64,000 bases of DNA from Paenibacillus peoriae KCTC 3763 (lineage in GTDB: Bacteria; Bacillota; Bacilli; Paenibacillales; Paenibacillaceae). The notes beneath the pieces were generated by a model. It made no database searches and was not told the origin of the DNA. It worked only from the letters and a program-made list of their open reading frames with translations. The translations under genes and the position numbers were made by a program. Location: the NCBI RefSeq assembly GCF_000236805.1, contig NZ_AGFX01000046.1, positions 35,425-99,424 on the forward strand, in the 5' to 3' direction. Each line of letters opens with the position of its first letter. Within the stretch, counting starts at the first letter, position 1. Shown here piece by piece: positions 63,987 through 64,000 of the stretch.

Positions 63987-64000
63987 TGATCTTTGAAAAC
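63987..64000 (+). promoter_or_regulatory. boxA antitermination element of an rrn leader
   Basis: TGATCTTTGAAAAC matches the conserved boxA-type sequence found just ahead of 16S rRNA in Bacillales. The window ends within it, so the 16S gene should start soon after. Confidence 0.7.

Overview
The window looks like a Bacillales chromosome, most likely Paenibacillus of the polymyxa group. The first 27 kb follow the conserved Bacillus order divIC-yabR-spoIIE-yabS-yabT-tilS-hpt-ftsH-(nadBC)-coaX-hslO-yacD-cysK-pabB-pabA-pabC-folP-folB-folK-yazB-dusB-(greA)-lysS. Start codons, overlaps and Shine-Dalgarno sites are typical of Firmicutes. The species call is inference from synteny and from the lipopeptide locus.

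Region 1 (1-27.8 kb) is housekeeping: the end of divIC, an S1-domain protein with a Gly/Arg-rich tail, the sporulation phosphatase SpoIIE behind a Spo0A-type promoter with unusual spacing, a VWA protein and Ser/Thr kinase pair, tRNA-Ile lysidine synthetase, HPRT, FtsH, NAD synthesis (nadB-nadC, no nadA), pantothenate kinase, Hsp33, a parvulin foldase, cysteine synthase, a PABA/folate operon interrupted by a structured repeat, DusB, GreA, LysRS, a KtrB-type potassium transporter and an unknown membrane protein.

Region 2 (28.3-62.4 kb) is a co-directional lipopeptide operon of seven genes in the order of the fusaricidin locus (fusG-F-E-D-C-B-A): enoyl-ACP reductase, acyl-CoA/AMP ligase, aldehyde dehydrogenase-like protein, ThDP enzyme, FabF, FabZ-like protein and a giant NRPS. 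The NRPS is one 8,986-residue protein with seven modules, C-A-T / C-A-T-E / C-A-T / C-A-T-E / C-A-T / C-A-T-E / C-A-T-TE. The fusaricidin synthetase I know of has six. Reading the specificity pockets by eye gives acyl-Ser - D-Val - Ile/Val - D-(Ser-like) - Ser - D-Asn - Ala, released by a thioesterase. Relative to fusaricidin this has Ser in place of Thr at position 1 and an extra Ser-type module at position 5. Several A and E domains are near-identical at DNA level, which indicates recent internal duplication or gene conversion. Three lipid-tail enzymes lack the usual catalytic residue of their family (FabZ His, ThDP Glu, ALDH Glu).

Region 3 (62.4-64 kb) holds a strong terminator, a convergent membrane-anchored alpha/beta hydrolase and, at the window end, tandem promoters and a boxA that appear to lead into a ribosomal RNA operon. 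The lipopeptide operon therefore sits between lysS/ktrB and an rrn operon, a junction that is direct (lysS-rrn) in Bacillus subtilis.
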